Of a DNA stretch of 64,000 bases, positions 62,765 through 64,000 are shown in pieces. The notes beneath the pieces are model-generated. The model made no database searches, was not told the DNA's origin, and worked only from the letters and a program-made list of their open reading frames with translations. The stretch spans positions 84,569 to 148,568 of the forward strand of contig DATAYM010000077.1 in the NCBI GenBank assembly GCA_036272595.1, in the 5' to 3' direction. Positions within the stretch are counted from its first letter, which is position 1; each line of letters begins with the position of its first letter. Source of the stretch: Poindextera sp036272595 (GTDB lineage: Bacteria > Pseudomonadota > Alphaproteobacteria > Caulobacterales > Caulobacteraceae). Both the position numbers and the translations under genes were made by a program.

Positions 62765-64000
62765 TTACGGCGCCGTCCAGACGTTGTTGGAACGGTCGCG
62801 GTCGGGAAGGCGGCGGTCGGGGTCGATGGTGACGCTGGCGATCGGCTTGCCGTCGTCGAGGCTGACCACGTGATAGCCTGACTGGATCCAGGTCTCGGCC
62901 GGAATGACGATGTCCCGGCTCGAGCCGTCCTTGAAGCCGATCCGCATCGTCGCCGGCAGCACCAACTGGCCGAGGTTCGAGACGGCGACGCGCGCGCCCT
63001 TGGCCGGGTCGTTGTCGACATAGGCCAGGCCGTCGACGGCCAGGTCCAGGCTCCAGTTGTTGTAGAACCAGCCGCGCCAGAACCAGGACAGATCCTCGCC
63101 GCCCTCGCTTTCCATGGTCCGGAAGAAGTCCGCCGGCTTCGGATGCTTGTAGGCCCAGTCGCGGATGAACGTGCGGAAGGCGGTGTCGAAACGTTCCGGG
63201 CCCAGGACGTCCTCGCGCAGCAGCACCATGCCGTAGGCGGTCTTGAAGTAGCTGATCGGGTGGCCGAGCTTGAACGGGATGGCGTCGGCGCGGGTCATGA
63301 TCGGCGGCGCGGCCGTATCGGCGACCAGGACGGCGATCTGCTCGCCGGGCGTCCCCTGCCCCGGCGCGAATTCCGCGTCGCGCTTCGGCCCCCATTCGCC
63401 GTGGTTGAAGGCGTCGGACTCGTAGGTGTCGATGAAGGTGTTGAGGCCCTCGTCCATCCAGGCCCAGCGCCGCTCGTCGGTGCCGACGATCATCGGGAAG
63501 TAGCTGTGCCCCAACTCGTGGACGGTGAGGTAGAAGAGGTTCTTGCCCTTGTCGGCCATGCTGTCGAACAGGATGGCCGGGTATTCCATGGCCGCCACGG
63601 GGCCCGCGACATTGATCGCGTTGGGCCAGGGATAGGGATACCAGCGGCGCGAGAAGTCCTCGACCGCGAACTTCAGGTACTCGGTCGAGCGCTGCCAGCC
63701 GTTTTCGGCCACGCTCTCCACCGGATAGACCGACTGCGCCAGCGCGGTCTTGCCGCCCGGCAGGTTGATGCGCGCGGCGTCCCAGATGAAGGCGCGCGAG
63801 GCGGAGAAGGCCACGTCGCGCGTGTGGTCCATGTGGAAGCGCCAGGTCTTCGTCCCGTCCGACGGCTGGGCCGCGGCAACGTCCTCCGGGGTGCGGATCA
63901 TGACGGTCTTTTCGCTCCCACGCGCCGAGGCCAGCCGAGCGATCTCCGCGGCGGTCAGCACCTCTTCAGGGTTCATGAGCGCCCCGGAGCCGGCCACGAT
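62765..64000 (-). CDS. M1 family metallopeptidase, C-terminal part
   Basis: A gluzincin aminopeptidase whose N-terminus lies past base 64000; 411 codons are visible. The zinc site is HELGHSYFPMIVGTDERRWAWMDEG (HExxH plus Glu 18 residues on), preceded by the substrate-binding VAAMEYPAILFDS, equivalent to the GxMEN motif. After the catalytic domain come helical FRTFIRDWAYKHPKPADFFRTME and a beta-sandwich tail ending DRSNNVWTAP. No in-window start is believable because M1 proteins have a long N-terminal domain. The substrate is probably peptides in the periplasm or outside the cell. Confidence 0.92.
   Translation of the reverse strand: MVAGSGALMNPEEVLTAAEIARLASARGSEKTVMIRTPEDVAAAQPSDGTKTWRFHMDHTRDVAFSASRAFIWDAARINLPGGKTALAQSVYPVESVAENGWQRSTEYLKFAVEDFSRRWYPYPWPNAINVAGPVAAMEYPAILFDSMADKGKNLFYLTVHELGHSYFPMIVGTDERRWAWMDEGLNTFIDTYESDAFNHGEWGPKRDAEFAPGQGTPGEQIAVLVADTAAPPIMTRADAIPFKLGHPISYFKTAYGMVLLREDVLGPERFDTAFRTFIRDWAYKHPKPADFFRTMESEGGEDLSWFWRGWFYNNWSLDLAVDGLAYVDNDPAKGARVAVSNLGQLVLPATMRIGFKDGSSRDIVIPAETWIQSGYHVVSLDDGKPIASVTIDPDRRLPDRDRSNNVWTAP

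Overview
The window looks like chromosome from a high-GC alphaproteobacterium, most probably Caulobacterales (Caulobacter/Phenylobacterium-like). This rests on very high GC, TonB-dependent receptors, class III alcohol dehydrogenase, an alphaproteobacterial-type XRE regulator and many palindromic intergenic repeats. The genus is an inference. No rRNA, tRNA, CRISPR, transposase or phage gene was found.

Layout. 1-10 kb: 3' end of an O6-alkylguanine-DNA alkyltransferase, a DUF1272 protein, a fumarylacetoacetase-family hydrolase with an SDR, a divergent HapE-like Baeyer-Villiger monooxygenase, a GH13 glucosidase with a TMEM175 channel, two membrane proteins, a sterol-desaturase-family enzyme and a sirtuin. 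10-17 kb: a single-chain biotin-dependent acyl-CoA carboxylase, a cytochrome c'/cytochrome b561 pair and a malonyl-CoA-synthetase-like ligase. 17-28 kb: two tandem paralogous TonB-dependent receptors, an NRAMP-related transporter, PEP carboxylase and a DUF1003 protein. 28-36 kb: a LysR regulator divergent from a small operon (acyltransferase-like, GNAT, degenerate isochorismatase-like, then an XRE regulator), a sulfatase and a hybrid histidine kinase. 36-41 kb: class III alcohol dehydrogenase, an ExxH/ExxH diiron protein, a GMC oxidoreductase, VapBC and an amidohydrolase. 41-60 kb: a plant-glycoside and L-rhamnose region with two GH78 rhamnosidases (one frameshifted), a UxaA-type dehydratase, a GH3 glycosidase, a GH172/DUF2961 protein, an FGGY kinase and L-rhamnose isomerase, interspersed with a nitroreductase, a pantothenate-kinase-like protein, a thiolase and an Ada-AlkA repair fusion. 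60-64 kb: an SRPBCC protein, a toxin-antitoxin pair with a frameshifted toxin, a GST and the C-terminal part of an M1 peptidase.

How the genes work together. The clearest pathway is release of L-rhamnose from glycosides (GH78, GH3, GH172) followed by isomerisation (RhaI) and phosphorylation (FGGY kinase). The aldolase and transporter are not in the window. UxaA next to a GH78 suggests use of pectin or rhamnogalacturonan fragments. None of these glycosidases shows a signal peptide, so cytoplasmic action on imported oligosaccharides is likely.

Most unusual signals: (i) three genes (GH13, cytochrome b561, probably the sirtuin) whose expected N-terminus has no ATG/GTG/TTG but has a well-placed Shine-Dalgarno before CTG or ATT; (ii) a dispersed element of about 90-125 bp with CCGTCAT/ATGACGG ends, present four times and always between convergent genes; (iii) two further palindrome families; (iv) the LysR/GNAT/pseudo-isochorismatase/XRE cluster; (v) two probable single-base frameshifts.
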